DNA from: an uncultured Erysipelotrichaceae bacterium
GTDB taxonomy: Bacteria > Bacillota_I > Bacilli_A > RF39 > UBA660
DNA: 32,984 bases
Reading direction: 5' to 3'
Assembly: GCA_948444795.1 (NCBI GenBank)
Contig: CAOJUX010000012.1
Location: 1-32,984, forward strand
Within the stretch, counting starts at the first letter, position 1, and every line of letters begins with the position of its first letter. Of this stretch, positions 23,129 through 31,589 are shown one piece after another. The notes below the pieces were generated by a model. It saw only the letters and a list, made by a program, of their open reading frames with translations, was not told the origin of the DNA and made no database searches. The position numbers and the translations under genes are program-made.

Positions 23129-24511
23129 TTAAGATATTTTTCTACTATTATATAGTCCACCAAAACTATTTTTTCCAATCTTCGCGTAATCTGAGATATT
23201 AATTATTTCTGGTGTTGTACTCATTAAAACATAATCAGCTATTTCTTCACAAACTGGTGCTTCAAATTCTTCACATACTTCATTAGCAGCCATGAAATTA
23301 TAACCTATCACTTTACATTTTGGTAATATTATTTTTTTATTACCACATAAAACATTATCTTCTATTTTTTTGCAAACTGGTGCTTCAAATTCATCACATA
23401 CTTCATTTGCAGCCATGAAATTATAACCTATCATTTTACATTTTGGTAATATTACTCTATTGATATATTTATTTTCTTTTAAAAAGTTAGATCCAGTATT
23501 TTTAATATAATTACTTTCAAATGATGGTATTTGATTTGCTTTGTTTAAAGTTATTTTAGTTTCTTCTTGCGTTTTATGTGTTATTAAGATTTGTTTATCA
23601 TCTTTTTCTTTAGTTACTTTTATATCTTCTATATCTGTAAAATTATTAAATATTGGATCATCTACATAAGATAATATTTTTTTATGTTTTAAATCTATTA
23701 TAAAATAATCTGCAAGTATTACCCAGTTAGGTAATTCTCTAGCTTTATTATTCTTTATTATTATATTATTAGGACAATAATATACATTATCTATTTCATA
23801 ATTATATTTATAATATTTACCTGTTTCATCTTTTGTGTAACCTTTAAGTTCAAATGGATCGTTAATAACTGCTTGCTTCATCCCCTTAAACTTAGCAAAA
23901 CTTTCTGTTAACCCTTCTATTATATTGTCTAAGTTATTAGAAAAGGTTGCATCTGGATCATCTACTTTATGATTATACCTATTTTTGATAGATAAATAAT
24001 GAGAATCATTTTTAGAAAACTGAATACTTATTACTGAAACTCCATATTCATCTTGTCTTTTTGGATTTTTAAAGTCTTCTCGTTTTAATTCTAATGCATT
24101 ATCTTTAACGGCAAAATATACATAATCAGTATCTAGTCTTCCTCCACCAAATGTACACAATTCTTCTCCTTTAGCATAATACTTTTTAAACTTCTGAATA
24201 TCATCTTCACTTTTACACTCATATAACGTATATCCTTTTTTTCTTAATAACTCTTCTGGAGTAAGATTAACTATTATTTCTTTTTCTTGATAATTTCCAA
24301 TCATTTTTTGATAATATTTAGTAATATAATTTTGAAATTCATATTCTTTTCCTTTAATATCATTTATAAGTTCATGACTAGGATAAAACAAATTAAGCAT
24401 TATTTCTTGCAACATACCTTTATTATCACTAAGTATAGTTGGAAATAAATCACGACATAAATGCATCATTTCTTCACCATACTTCTTCTTTATTACCTTT
24501 AAATCTATCAT
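23129..24511 (-). CDS. Leucine-rich-repeat-like protein, paralog 1 (460 aa)
   Basis: The protein has no signal peptide. Residues 1 to about 315 form a domain with GEELCTFGGGRLDTDYVYFA, then EYGVSVISIQFSKNDSHYLS and DDPDATFSNNLDNIIEGLT. I associate this with multi-copy gut Firmicutes proteins of unknown function. The C-terminal part holds two BspA-like repeats of about 34 residues, ILPKCKMIGYNFMAANEVCD and its near-copy, each followed by EFEAPVCK/E. It ends SFGGLYNSRKIS. AAAGGGTG precedes ATG 24511. About 1,011 bp covering the promoter and N-terminal domain look identical to the second copy at 26345-27355. Confidence 0.75.
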   Translation of the reverse strand: MIDLKVIKKKYGEEMMHLCRDLFPTILSDNKGMLQEIMLNLFYPSHELINDIKGKEYEFQNYITKYYQKMIGNYQEKEIIVNLTPEELLRKKGYTLYECKSEDDIQKFKKYYAKGEELCTFGGGRLDTDYVYFAVKDNALELKREDFKNPKRQDEYGVSVISIQFSKNDSHYLSIKNRYNHKVDDPDATFSNNLDNIIEGLTESFAKFKGMKQAVINDPFELKGYTKDETGKYYKYNYEIDNVYYCPNNIIIKNNKARELPNWVILADYFIIDLKHKKILSYVDDPIFNNFTDIEDIKVTKEKDDKQILITHKTQEETKITLNKANQIPSFESNYIKNTGSNFLKENKYINRVILPKCKMIGYNFMAANEVCDEFEAPVCKKIEDNVLCGNKKIILPKCKVIGYNFMAANEVCEEFEAPVCEEIADYVLMSTTPEIINISDYAKIGKNSFGGLYNSRKIS

Positions 24512-24582
24512 CTAAAACACCCTTTTTCTAATTGTGTTTTATAATATCATTTTCATTTATCCTTGTCAAACAACTAAAAAAA
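23572..24582 (-). repeat. About 1.0-kb direct duplication, copy 1
   Basis: Covers the promoter, leader hairpin and first 313 or so codons of LRR paralog 1. I found no difference by eye from 26345-27355. The two copies are in the same orientation with the HipA-like gene between them. Confidence 0.8.
24541..24569 (-). promoter_or_regulatory. Promoter and leader hairpin of LRR paralog 1
   Basis: On the minus strand TTGACA, 17 nt, TATTAT. The leader between -10 and start can fold AAAACAC against GTGTTTT around an AAAGG loop, which places the ribosome-binding site inside a hairpin. Confidence 0.7.
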
Positions 24583-24607
24583 TAAAAAGAATATTTTAGC
24601 TATTCTT
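24582..24607 (-). terminator. Terminator of the HipA-like gene
   Basis: AAGAATA/TATTCTT, 7 bp, overlapping the stop codon, then a U-rich tail. Confidence 0.6.
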
Positions 24608-25793
24608 GAGTCAATTTTTTTAGTTTAGTAATTTGTCTATTTAACAAAACACAAAGCAATTGTATTCTTTTATCGGACATATGCGTAATATTTTGATATT
24701 TATGAAGTAAATCATCAAACCACTCTACAATATCATCTAACTTTGTTATATCTATTCTTTTTATATCTTTAACTACTTTTATTATTTCATCAAAAGTTTT
24801 TTCTTCATAAAAGAAGCGCCCAGTACCTGCTATAGCAACTTCATCTTCACTATAATAAGGTACATTTAAAGCCATACCATTATCAAATATAGGCGCTACA
24901 TCAAGCCACTTTAGCGTATTAACATCTCTTATTATTCCAAAATTATTTAAGTGTCTATCTTCATTCATAATTAAAAAATCTAAAATATACATATTTTCTA
25001 ATTTTATTCGAGCATCTTTTATTCCATTCTTTTCAAGTTTTTTAATATATTCTTCATAATCTTCCTTATTATCATGTCTTTTCATATCATTTATTATTTG
25101 ATAGCAAGTTATAAGTTCTGTATTTTTAGTTATAAAACATGGACATTTAGATACTATCATATCTTTATAAGTATCTAATATATATTCAACATGATCAAAA
25201 TTTAAACGTTCACATATTTCATTTGCTAAAACCTCATTAAATGGTTGTAATATTTCGTCTTTATAACCCGATTTAAGTAAATATCTTGTATCATTTTCAA
25301 TAATCCAAGCTTTTTTAAGCATTCCATCTGTTGTGTTGTTAGGAGTTTTTAAAGAAGTTGCGCAAGTTACCGTTTTATTATTTTTTGATAAAGATGCCTC
25401 TAAAAATTCACTATAATCGAAGGTCTTATCAAAAAAATTAATATCATCATATTTAATATCTTTGTTATATGGTTTCAACCAGTATTGATCAGATAATGAT
25501 AAACCAAAAGCTTTATCAAGTAATTCGCTTGGTACACAAACATTTAATCTATGAAGTAATAAATCTAAATTATCACGCCATGAAGGTATACCTCTACCTC
25601 TAAACCAATCAGAAATATTTGTCCTAAAAGGATTACTATTAATATCATCACTCTCATAAAAACTTTTTAAAATATAAGGAGCATATTCTATATTATAAAC
25701 TTCATAAATTTTTGTGAAAACTCCAGTTGCTGAATCATATTCAGCTTCTAAAACTTTTGTATTTTTATTCATAAGGATACATTTCATTATCAA
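24600..25793 (-). CDS. HipA-like kinase without a HipB partner
   Basis: A 397-residue protein whose C-terminal half is a HipA-type kinase. The catalytic loop MNEDRHLNNFG (Asp279, Asn284) and the metal-binding LDVAPIFDNGMAL (Asp304) are clear. A glycine-poor loop TTDGMLKKAW and WIIENDTRYLLKSG supply the nucleotide-binding side. The N-terminal 150 residues are less familiar. HipA phosphorylates glutamyl-tRNA synthetase in classic hipBA modules, but the target of this type is unknown and no HipB-like helix-turn-helix gene is adjacent. The TTG at 25793 is spaced best behind AAGGAGC; an ATG two codons later is the alternative. It lies between two LRR paralogs. Confidence 0.8.
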   Translation of the reverse strand: MIMKCILMNKNTKVLEAEYDSATGVFTKIYEVYNIEYAPYILKSFYESDDINSNPFRTNISDWFRGRGIPSWRDNLDLLLHRLNVCVPSELLDKAFGLSLSDQYWLKPYNKDIKYDDINFFDKTFDYSEFLEASLSKNNKTVTCATSLKTPNNTTDGMLKKAWIIENDTRYLLKSGYKDEILQPFNEVLANEICERLNFDHVEYILDTYKDMIVSKCPCFITKNTELITCYQIINDMKRHDNKEDYEEYIKKLEKNGIKDARIKLENMYILDFLIMNEDRHLNNFGIIRDVNTLKWLDVAPIFDNGMALNVPYYSEDEVAIAGTGRFFYEEKTFDEIIKVVKDIKRIDITKLDDIVEWFDDLLHKYQNITHMSDKRIQLLCVLLNRQITKLKKLTQE

Positions 25794-25818
25794 TATCAGC
25801 TCCTTGATCTGTATGAAT

Positions 25819-25847
25819 ATTATACCAAAAACTTGCTATATAAACAA
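25819..25847 (-). promoter_or_regulatory. Promoter of the HipA-like gene
   Basis: On the minus strand TTGTTT, 17 nt, TATAAT, with TGG directly before the -10. Confidence 0.6.
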
Positions 25848-26001
25848 TGCTGCTACATATTCTTTGCTATAAACTAGTGCCATTTTAACTAATATATAAC
25901 AGAAAAATTTTTTAAAATTAATAATAACCACTTCACATTTATAACATAATATTTGTTTATTATTTTTTTAGATTAAACATAAATTTAAGATATTTTTCTA
26001 C

Positions 26002-26060
26002 CATTATATATAGTCCACCAAACATTATATAGTCCACCAAACATTATATAGTCCACCAAA
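26002..26060 (-). repeat. Three tandem copies of a 19-bp unit at the 3' end of LRR paralog 2
   Basis: Plus-strand unit CATTATATAGTCCACCAAA occurs at 26042-26060 and 26023-26041, and with two extra bases at 26002-26022. Because 19 is not a multiple of three, each copy shifts the frame. The gene now ends within the array at 26025. In paralog 1 the same place has a single copy. Confidence 0.9.
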
Positions 26061-27284
26061 ACTATCATCTTCAACCCTTGCATAATCTGAAATATTAATA
26101 ATTTTTGGTTTTACACTCATTAGAACATGATGCCCTATTTCTTCACAAATTGGAACTTCAAATACTTCACATGTTTCGTTATAATACATAAACTCTGGAC
26201 CTATATATTTACATTTTGGTAATATTATTTTTTGGATATATCTATTTTCTTTTAAAAAGCTAGATCCAGTATTTTTAATATAGTTACTTTCAAATGATGT
26301 TATTTGATTATTTTTATTTAAAGTTATTTTAGTTTCTTCTTGGTTTTTATGTGTTATTAAGATTTGTTTATCATCTTTTTCTTTAGTTACTTTTATATCT
26401 TCTATATCTGTAAAATTATTAAATATTGGATCATCTACATAAGATAATATTTTTTTATGTTTTAAATCTATTATAAAATAATCTGCAAGTATTACCCAGT
26501 TAGGTAATTCTCTAGCTTTATTATTCTTTATTATTATATTATTAGGACAATAATATACATTATCTATTTCATAATTATATTTATAATATTTACCTGTTTC
26601 ATCTTTTGTGTAACCTTTAAGTTCAAATGGATCGTTAATAACTGCTTGCTTCATCCCCTTAAACTTAGCAAAACTTTCTGTTAACCCTTCTATTATATTG
26701 TCTAAGTTATTAGAAAAGGTTGCATCTGGATCATCTACTTTATGATTATACCTATTTTTGATAGATAAATAATGAGAATCATTTTTAGAAAACTGAATAC
26801 TTATTACTGAAACTCCATATTCATCTTGTCTTTTTGGATTTTTAAAGTCTTCTCGTTTTAATTCTAATGCATTATCTTTAACGGCAAAATATACATAATC
26901 AGTATCTAGTCTTCCTCCACCAAATGTACACAATTCTTCTCCTTTAGCATAATACTTTTTAAACTTCTGAATATCATCTTCACTTTTACACTCATATAAC
27001 GTATATCCTTTTTTTCTTAATAACTCTTCTGGAGTAAGATTAACTATTATTTCTTTTTCTTGATAATTTCCAATCATTTTTTGATAATATTTAGTAATAT
27101 AATTTTGAAATTCATATTCTTTTCCTTTAATATCATTTATAAGTTCATGACTAGGATAAAACAAATTAAGCATTATTTCTTGCAACATACCTTTATTATC
27201 ACTAAGTATAGTTGGAAATAAATCACGACATAAATGCATCATTTCTTCACCATACTTCTTCTTTATTACCTTTAAATCTATCAT
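26025..27284 (-). CDS. Leucine-rich-repeat-like protein, paralog 2 (419 aa)
   Basis: The first roughly 313 residues match paralog 1 without visible difference; after that the two diverge. Only one LRR-like unit remains (IILPKCKYIGPEFMYYNETC, EVFEVPICEEI), compared with two in paralog 1. The C-terminus GGLYNVWWTI comes from the 19-bp tandem array. Without the array it would end GGLYNGRKIS, like its paralog. Start ATG 27284 has the same AAAGGGTG and leader hairpin. It is followed on the minus strand by the HipA-like unit. Confidence 0.75.
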   Translation of the reverse strand: MIDLKVIKKKYGEEMMHLCRDLFPTILSDNKGMLQEIMLNLFYPSHELINDIKGKEYEFQNYITKYYQKMIGNYQEKEIIVNLTPEELLRKKGYTLYECKSEDDIQKFKKYYAKGEELCTFGGGRLDTDYVYFAVKDNALELKREDFKNPKRQDEYGVSVISIQFSKNDSHYLSIKNRYNHKVDDPDATFSNNLDNIIEGLTESFAKFKGMKQAVINDPFELKGYTKDETGKYYKYNYEIDNVYYCPNNIIIKNNKARELPNWVILADYFIIDLKHKKILSYVDDPIFNNFTDIEDIKVTKEKDDKQILITHKNQEETKITLNKNNQITSFESNYIKNTGSSFLKENRYIQKIILPKCKYIGPEFMYYNETCEVFEVPICEEIGHHVLMSVKPKIINISDYARVEDDSFGGLYNVWWTI

Positions 27285-27355
27285 CTAAAACACCCTTTTT
27301 CTAATTGTGTTTTATAATATCATTTTCATTTATCCTTGTCAAACAACTAAAAAAA
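26345..27355 (-). repeat. About 1.0-kb direct duplication, copy 2
   Basis: See the block at 23572-24582. Identity starts two bases after a GC/GT difference at the left edge and ends in an A-run of 7 versus 8 at the right edge. Confidence 0.8.
27314..27342 (-). promoter_or_regulatory. Promoter and leader hairpin of LRR paralog 2
   Basis: TTGACA, 17 nt, TATTAT on the minus strand, the same as for paralog 1, so both genes should respond alike. Confidence 0.7.
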
Positions 27356-27376
27356 ATATGTATTAACCCATATTTT
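27349..27376 (-). terminator. Terminator of the polA operon
   Basis: AAAATATG/CATATTTT, 8 bp, 8-nt loop, then U4 on the minus strand, just after the mutM stop. Confidence 0.75.
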
Positions 27377-27386
27377 CTTCAAAAAA

Positions 27387-28205
27387 TTATTTTTGGCACT
27401 TAGGACAATAGTAAGTACTTCTACCATTAATCTTTTCATTCTTTATTATAGTATTACAAACTTTGCACTTTTCCCCTTCTCTTTTATGAACCATTAACTC
27501 ACTTTGAAATCTTCCTGTAACACCTAAACTAGATGTGTAACTTTTAATTGTTGTGCCTCCCATTTCTATTGCTTTCTTAATTATTTTATCCGCTGAAACA
27601 GCAATATTTTCTGCTTCATTTTTTGTTATTTGAGAGGCTTTTTTAAAAGGATTAATTTTAGATGCAAACAAAACCTCATTAACATAAATATTCCCAAGAC
27701 CAGATATTATAGTTTGATCAAGTAAAATCGTTTTAATTGCAGTGCTTTTATTTTTAAAGCAAGAAAGTAAATAACTACTTGTAAGTTCTTTATCTCCAGG
27801 CTCATAGCCTTGTTTTTTTATTTCTACTGTATTTTCAAGTTCATCTTTTTTTATTAACTTCATTCTCCCAAATTTTCTTGTATCATGATATCTTAAATCT
27901 ATATTATCAAAAAAAGATATAATGACATATTCATGTTTATTAACTTCTTCATTACTTGTTTTTATAAAATATTTGCCTTCCATTCTTAAATGACTTAATA
28001 AATAATAATTATCAAGTTCAAATATTAACCATTTTCCTCTTCTTTTAATATCTATAAATTCTCTATTTTTAAGTACTTCTTTAAATTCATCTACCGATGA
28101 ATCTATCATTCTTTCATATAATACTTTAACTTCTTTTATTTTTTTAAATAAAATTTGATTTTTTAAAGTATTTCTAACAGTTTCAACCTCAGCGATTTCT
28201 GGCAT
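27387..28205 (-). CDS. mutM: Formamidopyrimidine-DNA glycosylase (Fpg/MutM)
   Basis: MutM removes oxidised purines such as 8-oxoguanine and nicks the abasic site. The 272-residue protein begins MPEIAEVETV, with the catalytic Pro2 and Glu3. It has RRGKWLIFEL and LRMEGKYF in the middle, RYHDTRKFGR, and LGNIYVNEVLF of the helix-two-turn-helix. The C-terminal zinc finger has Cys247, Cys250, Cys267 and Cys270, with Arg262 in NGRSTYYC. It overlaps the preceding amidotransferase gene by 17 nt, so translation is coupled. Being in the polA operon fits base-excision repair. Confidence 0.95.
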   Translation of the reverse strand: MPEIAEVETVRNTLKNQILFKKIKEVKVLYERMIDSSVDEFKEVLKNREFIDIKRRGKWLIFELDNYYLLSHLRMEGKYFIKTSNEEVNKHEYVIISFFDNIDLRYHDTRKFGRMKLIKKDELENTVEIKKQGYEPGDKELTSSYLLSCFKNKSTAIKTILLDQTIISGLGNIYVNEVLFASKINPFKKASQITKNEAENIAVSADKIIKKAIEMGGTTIKSYTSSLGVTGRFQSELMVHKREGEKCKVCNTIIKNEKINGRSTYYCPKCQK

Positions 28206-28914
28206 TTTTATTCTCCTCCGCTTTTTTAATAAGCCAATTAAAAAATATTTTATCCTCTTCTATTTCCGGATGAAATTGAAGTCCCAAAATTAAATCTTTA
28301 TACTCTACAGCTTCAATAACTCCATCATCACTTTTAGCCGAAATCTTTAAAGTACTAGGACATCTAGCAATAACAACATTATGAAGACTTACAACATCAA
28401 TATAATCTTTTTTTACTATATTATATAACAAGCTATCTCTTTTTATACTTATTTTATGACGAGCATTATTAATAGAATTTACATCTTTAGTAACATTATT
28501 ATTATGTATATTTTCTTCTTCTAATACCTTCAAATAAGGATTATTTTCTTTATTCTCTTCATAAACTTCTTCAAAAGTTTTATTAGAAAACCTCTTTTGA
28601 TCTTCTAAAATATTAAAACAAGTAGCTATCACTTGAAAACCTAAACAAATACCTAATAAAGGTTTATTATTTTTTATAGCATCTTGTAAAAATGGAATAT
28701 ATCCTCTTTCCATTTTACCTCCTCCAGGCCAAACATATGCATCACAAATATTTGATACAGCCATATCAGCATCAAGTATTCCTATTGGAATGCCACCTGC
28801 TTCTATAATTTTTTTAGCATACATCAAAACAAACTTAGCTTGATCCATATATGGATCATTTTCTTTATTATCTAAATTAAATGTTGGAATAATACCTACA
28901 ACTATCTTTTTCAT
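28189..28914 (-). CDS. Class I glutamine-amidotransferase-like hydrolase (peptidase C26, PuuD-like)
   Basis: A 241-residue protein with the class I amidotransferase fold. GIIPTFNLDN is at the N-terminus, VWPGGG near 62, nucleophile Cys90 in LLGICLGFQ, and His215/Glu217 in LQFHPEIE. This matches gamma-glutamyl-gamma-aminobutyrate hydrolase-like enzymes; the substrate is not certain. ATG 28914 directly follows AGGAGG at 6-nt spacing; the frame extends 18 codons upstream into the polA end. Its place between polA and mutM has no obvious metabolic logic. Confidence 0.85.
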   Translation of the reverse strand: MKKIVVGIIPTFNLDNKENDPYMDQAKFVLMYAKKIIEAGGIPIGILDADMAVSNICDAYVWPGGGKMERGYIPFLQDAIKNNKPLLGICLGFQVIATCFNILEDQKRFSNKTFEEVYEENKENNPYLKVLEEENIHNNNVTKDVNSINNARHKISIKRDSLLYNIVKKDYIDVVSLHNVVIARCPSTLKISAKSDDGVIEAVEYKDLILGLQFHPEIEEDKIFFNWLIKKAEENKNARNR

Positions 28915-28924
28915 CACTTGCCTC

Positions 28925-31504
28925 CTATTTAGTTTCATACCAGTTAGTACCATAATCATTACTAACAATTAAAGGAACTGATAACTTTATTGCACTTGTC
29001 ATAGCATCAGTAACAATTTTACTTACAATTTCTTTTTCTGATGTAACCAAATCAATAATAAGTTCATCATGCACTTGTAAAACTAATTTACTTTTAATAT
29101 TATTCTCTTTAAACTTCTGATAAATTTCAACCATAGATTTTTTAATAATATCTGCACTAGTTCCCTGAATCGGTGTATTAAGAGCAATTCTTTCTCCAGC
29201 TTGTCTAACCATATAATTACTAGAATTTAACTCAGCAATAACTCTCTTTCGATTAAATAATGTTCTTACACTTCCTTTTTCATAAGAAGTTTTAATTATA
29301 TTATCCATATATTCTTTTACACCTGGATATAGCTCATAATATTTATTAATAAAAATTTTTGCTTCTTTACTACTTATCTCTAAGTTTTCTCCAAGACCAA
29401 ATCCACTAATACCATACACAATACCAAATATAACCGCTTTAGCAGTTGAACGCATTTTTTTAGTAACAGCTATTTCTGGAACTCCGTAAATATCACTAGC
29501 AACTTTGGTATGAATATCCAAATTTCTATTAAAAGCATCAATTAATTCTTGAGAGTTTGAAATATGAGCAAGTATTCGAAGCTCTACTTGACTATAATCT
29601 GCTGATAAAAATAAGTCATTAGCAGGATAAAAAGCTTTTCTTATTCTTCTCCCGCCTTCATCACGAGCAGGAATATTTTGTAAATTCGGTTCAACAGAAG
29701 AAAGGCGCCCAGTACGTGTGAAATTTTGTTTGAAAATTGTATGAATTTTACCATCTTCTAAAATATAGTTTTCAAGACCTTCTATGTATGTAGAATAAAT
29801 TTTTGATAAATTTCGATACTCTAGTACTTTTTCAATAATTGGATGTTTACCAAGTAATTTATGCATTACTTTAACATCAGTCTTATAGCCTTTTTGAGTT
29901 TTTACTCCTCCAGGTAACCCTAATTTTAAAAATAGAATTTCACCTAGTTGTTTAGTACTTGATATATTAAACTCTTCTCCTGCTAAATTATATATATCGT
30001 GAGAAATTAAATCTATTTTAATTTTAAATTCTTCTCTCATTTCATCTAAAATATTTTTATGAACAACCATTCCATTAATTTCCATATCAGCTAAAACTCT
30101 AACTAAAGGAAGTTCAATTTTTTTATACAAATCATCCATTTCTTCTCTTTTTATTTCACTTATATATTTATTTTCATAATCATATATATACTTACTTTTT
30201 AAAGCTATTTCACTTTCTAAATTATCTGGATAAATTCCTTTACCTAAATAATCTTCATAACTACTAACTCTATATCCTTCTTTTTCCATCAAATAATATA
30301 TATCATCACGAGTTATATAATCCATTAAATATGCAAGAACCATTATATCATTACTAGCATCATCTATTTCTAAATCTAATTTATTTAAAGCAACTATATT
30401 TTTTTTATGATCAAAAGTAACTATTTCTTTATTTTTTAAAAGAGGAATTACTAGAGGTATTAAACTTTTATTAAAATAATATGTACCTTTACTATCAGTT
30501 ATAGATAAACCAATAACATTTGCAATATGATAATTATAATTATCAAGTTCTAAATATAAAGATATTTTATTATCAAGGTGAAAATCGTTTAAATTTTCAA
30601 CTATTTTATAATCAAAATTTATATTAGCATCTTTATTTGTATTCATTTTTTTTAAAAAAGAATAAAACTCTAATTCTTCAAACAACTTAATTAATTCAAC
30701 ACTATTATCATTTTTTTCATATTTTAAATCATCTAAATCATTTATTTCAAGAGGTACTTCATTATAAATTGTCGCTATTTCTTTACTTATAAAAGCCATT
30801 TTTTTATCAATTTCTAATTTTTCTTTGATTTTTCCCTTTATATTATCAATTGATTCATATATTCCCTCAACAGTTTTATAATTTTTTAATAAATTGAGAG
30901 CTGTTTTTTCTCCTATTCCTTTAACTCCTGGAATATTATCAGAAGAATCTCCTGCAAGTGCTTTTAAATCTATTATATTAATTGGTTCTATACCATAATC
31001 CTCTATAAATTTATCTCTATCATATCTAATATATCCTTTTTGTTTTAAGAGTTTAACATCTATCTGTTCATTTATAAGTTGTAATAAATCTTTATCGCTA
31101 GATACAATAGTACCATTAAATTCATCATCTTCTAAAATTTTCTTAGATAGCGTTCCAATTATATCATCTGCCTCGTATGGAGCAAGTTCAAAATATTTAA
31201 TCCCCATACATTTTAAAATATCACGAGCTATTGGCATTTGTTTTATTAAATCATTTGGCACTTCTTTTCTACCATCTTTATAAAAATCATATTTCTTAGC
31301 TCTAAAATTTTTACCAATATCAAAAGCTACTGCCATATACTCTGGATTTTCCTCTTCTATAATTTTATTTATCATTGAAGTAAAACCATATAACGCATTA
31401 GTTGGAAAACCTTTAGAATTTTTCATTATCGCTCCAGAATATGCCGTAGCATAATAACTCCTAAAAAGTAAATTATTTCCATCTACTAAAATTAACTTCT
31501 TCAT
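28925..31504 (-). CDS. polA: DNA polymerase I
   Basis: An 859-residue enzyme with the 5'-3' exonuclease domain at the N-terminus (LVDGNNLLFRSYYA, YEADDIIGTL, SSDKDLLQL, GDSSDNIPGVKGIGEKTA). A degenerate 3'-5' exonuclease region lies at about 300-460, without the usual acidic proofreading residues that I can see. The polymerase has motif A DYSQVELRILAH (636 on), motif B RSTAKAVIFGIVYGISGFG (about 685-703) and motif C QVHDEL (about 810-815). ATG 31504 is set by GGAGGG 4 nt upstream. It heads an operon with the amidotransferase and mutM. Confidence 0.97.
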   Translation of the reverse strand: MKKLILVDGNNLLFRSYYATAYSGAIMKNSKGFPTNALYGFTSMINKIIEEENPEYMAVAFDIGKNFRAKKYDFYKDGRKEVPNDLIKQMPIARDILKCMGIKYFELAPYEADDIIGTLSKKILEDDEFNGTIVSSDKDLLQLINEQIDVKLLKQKGYIRYDRDKFIEDYGIEPINIIDLKALAGDSSDNIPGVKGIGEKTALNLLKNYKTVEGIYESIDNIKGKIKEKLEIDKKMAFISKEIATIYNEVPLEINDLDDLKYEKNDNSVELIKLFEELEFYSFLKKMNTNKDANINFDYKIVENLNDFHLDNKISLYLELDNYNYHIANVIGLSITDSKGTYYFNKSLIPLVIPLLKNKEIVTFDHKKNIVALNKLDLEIDDASNDIMVLAYLMDYITRDDIYYLMEKEGYRVSSYEDYLGKGIYPDNLESEIALKSKYIYDYENKYISEIKREEMDDLYKKIELPLVRVLADMEINGMVVHKNILDEMREEFKIKIDLISHDIYNLAGEEFNISSTKQLGEILFLKLGLPGGVKTQKGYKTDVKVMHKLLGKHPIIEKVLEYRNLSKIYSTYIEGLENYILEDGKIHTIFKQNFTRTGRLSSVEPNLQNIPARDEGGRRIRKAFYPANDLFLSADYSQVELRILAHISNSQELIDAFNRNLDIHTKVASDIYGVPEIAVTKKMRSTAKAVIFGIVYGISGFGLGENLEISSKEAKIFINKYYELYPGVKEYMDNIIKTSYEKGSVRTLFNRKRVIAELNSSNYMVRQAGERIALNTPIQGTSADIIKKSMVEIYQKFKENNIKSKLVLQVHDELIIDLVTSEKEIVSKIVTDAMTSAIKLSVPLIVSNDYGTNWYETK

Positions 31505-31534
31505 ACTGCCCTCCATTTATATATATATAAAAAT

Positions 31535-31543
31535 ATTATAGCA
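31535..31543 (-). promoter_or_regulatory. Extended -10 of the polA operon
   Basis: TGCTATAAT on the minus strand, about 31 nt before the start. There is no convincing -35. Confidence 0.5.
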
Positions 31544-31561
31544 TATTTTTATTTATGAAAT

Positions 31562-31583
31562 AAAAAAAGTAGTTTATCTACTT
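31562..31583 (-). terminator. Terminator of paralog C
   Basis: AAGTAG/CTACTT, 6 bp, followed by U7 on the minus strand, just past the stop at 31590. Confidence 0.7.
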
Positions 31584-31589
31584 AATTTA

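Noticed and set aside
26002..26060. Possible short CRISPR array
   Set aside because: The units are directly adjacent 19-mers without spacers and lie inside a coding gene's 3' end.
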